Shown here: positions 62,907-64,000 of the stretch, one piece after another
Layout: each line of letters begins with the position of its first letter
Position numbering within the stretch: position 1 is the stretch's first letter
Source of the DNA: Maricaulis sp965242785
Lineage (GTDB): Bacteria > Pseudomonadota > Alphaproteobacteria > Caulobacterales > Maricaulaceae
Direction of reading: 5' to 3'
Assembly: GCA_965242785.1 (NCBI GenBank)
Contig: CBDETA010000002.1
Coordinates: 310,001-374,000, forward strand
DNA length: 64,000 bases
Made by a program: the position numbers and the translations under genes
The notes under the pieces: generated by a model
Databases searched by the model: none
Told to the model about the DNA's origin: nothing
Seen by the model: only the letters and a program-made list of their open reading frames with translations

Positions 62907-63398
62907 CTAGGGGGTGCAGCGGGGAACCGTCAAACCGGCGGGCAGACGGGTCGAGGTGTCACCGCAGGCCGCATTCAGCTGGCTCTGGGTCAGGCCCACA
63001 GCCTCGTTCAGCTCGGCGCCGGACAAGGTCGCGCCGGACAGGTTGGCACCGGCCAGATTGGCTCCGCCGAAATGCGCGCCGACCAGGTTGGCCCGCGTCA
63101 GGTCGGCATTGCGAAAACTGGCCCCGGTGAAACGGCCGCCGAACAGGTTGGCGATGGACAGGTCACTATTGTCGAACCGGGCCCGGTTCATCGTTGACAG
63201 CGCCAGGCTGGCCTGGCGCAGGCGAGCCCCGGACACATCAATGCCCGGCAAGTCGCGATAGGCCAGATCGGCCTGGAACAGGTTGCAGCCGGGGCAGGAC
63301 TGGCCCGCCTGGACGCGGGCAATCTGGGACGCATCCTGCGCGGCCGCAGCCCCGCCAAAGAGGCTGATCATCGCAATGACAGCAAGGATGCGTTTCAT
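62907..63398 (-). CDS. Short exported pentapeptide-repeat protein
   Basis: 163 residues. Signal peptide ending GGAAAAQ (about 1-21), a SCPGC pair, about 18 pentapeptide repeats (LSIANLFGGRFTGASFRNADL, then LAGANLSGATLSGAEL), and the cap LTQSQLNAACGDTSTRLPAGLTVPRC. Same plan as the 408-residue neighbour without the coiled-coil tail. GGAGCACC precedes the ATG. The two genes are in series, 117 bp apart. Confidence 0.88.
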   Translation of the reverse strand: MKRILAVIAMISLFGGAAAAQDASQIARVQAGQSCPGCNLFQADLAYRDLPGIDVSGARLRQASLALSTMNRARFDNSDLSIANLFGGRFTGASFRNADLTRANLVGAHFGGANLAGANLSGATLSGAELNEAVGLTQSQLNAACGDTSTRLPAGLTVPRCTP

Positions 63399-63448
63399 TT
63401 TGGTGCTCCGGAACCCGTACACCCCGCGCCCACGCAATCGCCGTGCCG

Positions 63449-64000
63449 TCAGCCCCCGGTCCAGCCGCAGGCGTCGCATTTCTGGCCATCCGTCTCCGTG
63501 GACACGACGGTGAAATGTCCGCAGTCCGGGCAGGGCGAGCCGGTATAGACCGAGATGTCGCGGGAGGTGCCGCGCGTGGGCGTGTGGTCCTCCAGCTCGT
63601 AATGCGCGCCGTCATCCTGGCCGCCCTTGGCGGCGGCGACCTTCTTGGGCGCATGGGCGAACATCAGGATGTTGTCGGGCACCTGGCCGCGAGAAAAACC
63701 GCGCGAGATGAACTTGGCCGCGGCCTCCTGGGCCAGTTTTTCCTGCTCAACCCCCTTGCCGATGCCGCCGGGGTCCGCCTTGTCCGGCGATATCTCCGCC
63801 AGGTCGTCGCGGCCCAGATAGGACACGCCCAGCTCGCGGAAGAGATAATCCAGGATCGAGGTGGCGTGTTGGATGGAGTCATTGCCCTCGACCGGCCCGG
63901 CCGGTTCGAAACGCGTGTAGACGAAGGCGTCGACGAACTCCTCCAGCGGCACGCCGTATTGCAGGCCGATGGAAATCGCGATGGCGAAATTGTTCATCAG
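63449..64000 (-). CDS. nrdJ: Adenosylcobalamin-dependent (class II) ribonucleotide reductase, C-terminal part
   Basis: The last 183 codons; the gene continues beyond the right edge. NNFAIAISIGLQYGVPLEEFVDAFVYTRFEPAGPV with GNDSIQHATSILDY are typical of large alphaproteobacterial NrdJ. The end is a zinc-ribbon-like CPDCGHFTVVSTETDGQKCDACGW (four Cys) that probably serves in transfer of reducing power. Makes dNTPs without oxygen dependence but with B12. Confidence 0.93.
   Translation of the reverse strand: MMNNFAIAISIGLQYGVPLEEFVDAFVYTRFEPAGPVEGNDSIQHATSILDYLFRELGVSYLGRDDLAEISPDKADPGGIGKGVEQEKLAQEAAAKFISRGFSRGQVPDNILMFAHAPKKVAAAKGGQDDGAHYELEDHTPTRGTSRDISVYTGSPCPDCGHFTVVSTETDGQKCDACGWTGG

Overview
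This 64 kb window is chromosomal core DNA from a GC-rich alphaproteobacterium. Gene order and protein style suggest a stalked or prosthecate marine lineage (Maricaulis/Oceanicaulis/Hyphomonadaceae, near Caulobacterales). This is judged from the sequence, not from a database search. Supporting signs are the rpsF-rpsR-rplI / dnaB-alr-radA-cvpA-purF block, an HdaA-type DnaA regulator, a B12-dependent ribonucleotide reductase at the right edge, and GatCAB together with a non-discriminating type AspRS. I saw no tRNA, rRNA, CRISPR, prophage or classical insertion sequence.

Layout. 1-1358: pyrB overlapping a PyrC-like gene that lacks the metal-binding HxH. 1.5-5.3 kb: GNAT acetyltransferase, exported MBL-fold protein, AEC transporter, a DUF559 nuclease gene between two repeat copies, and ruvX. 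5.4-9.7 kb: gatC-gatA, two small membrane proteins, a repeat plus a second DUF559 gene, then gatB. 9.9-18.3 kb (minus strand): rpsF-rpsR-rplI, then dnaB-alr-radA-cvpA-purF-SDR, with DnaA boxes just upstream of the predicted dnaB promoter. 18.5-24.5 kb: fabD-fabG-acpP-fabF-mltG-yicC-gmk. 24.5-32.2 kb (minus): lptF-lptG-lptD-surA-pdxA-rsmA. 32.4-35.7 kb: pepA, holC, two I78-like lipoproteins and small orphans. 36-46 kb: ABC-F ATPase, M28 peptidase, ndk, LysE exporter, adenine deaminase, S41 peptidase, membrane-bound winged-helix/TPR regulator, arfB and a Tiki/ChaN-like protein. 46-54 kb: purM-purN, and divergent DUF2066-hdaA-ppk1-ppx. 54-59 kb (minus): rnd, and a lipid module (TetR, two PlsC-type acyltransferases, an LplT-like transporter). 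59-64 kb: a repeat-rich gap, aspS, two exported pentapeptide-repeat proteins, and the 3' part of nrdJ.

Most genes are tightly packed and many overlap by ATGA or TGATG, so translational coupling is the rule. The extra structure lies in the gaps. A family of 70-170 bp structured repeats occurs at least six times, sharing an ACCGGGATT core and stem-loops whose arms change together. Two of the copies sit beside DUF559 (PD-(D/E)XK/Vsr-like) nuclease genes, one of which lies inside the gatCAB operon. This pairing of nuclease and repeats resembles the REP/RAYT arrangement but with an unrelated enzyme, and is the most interesting feature of the window.
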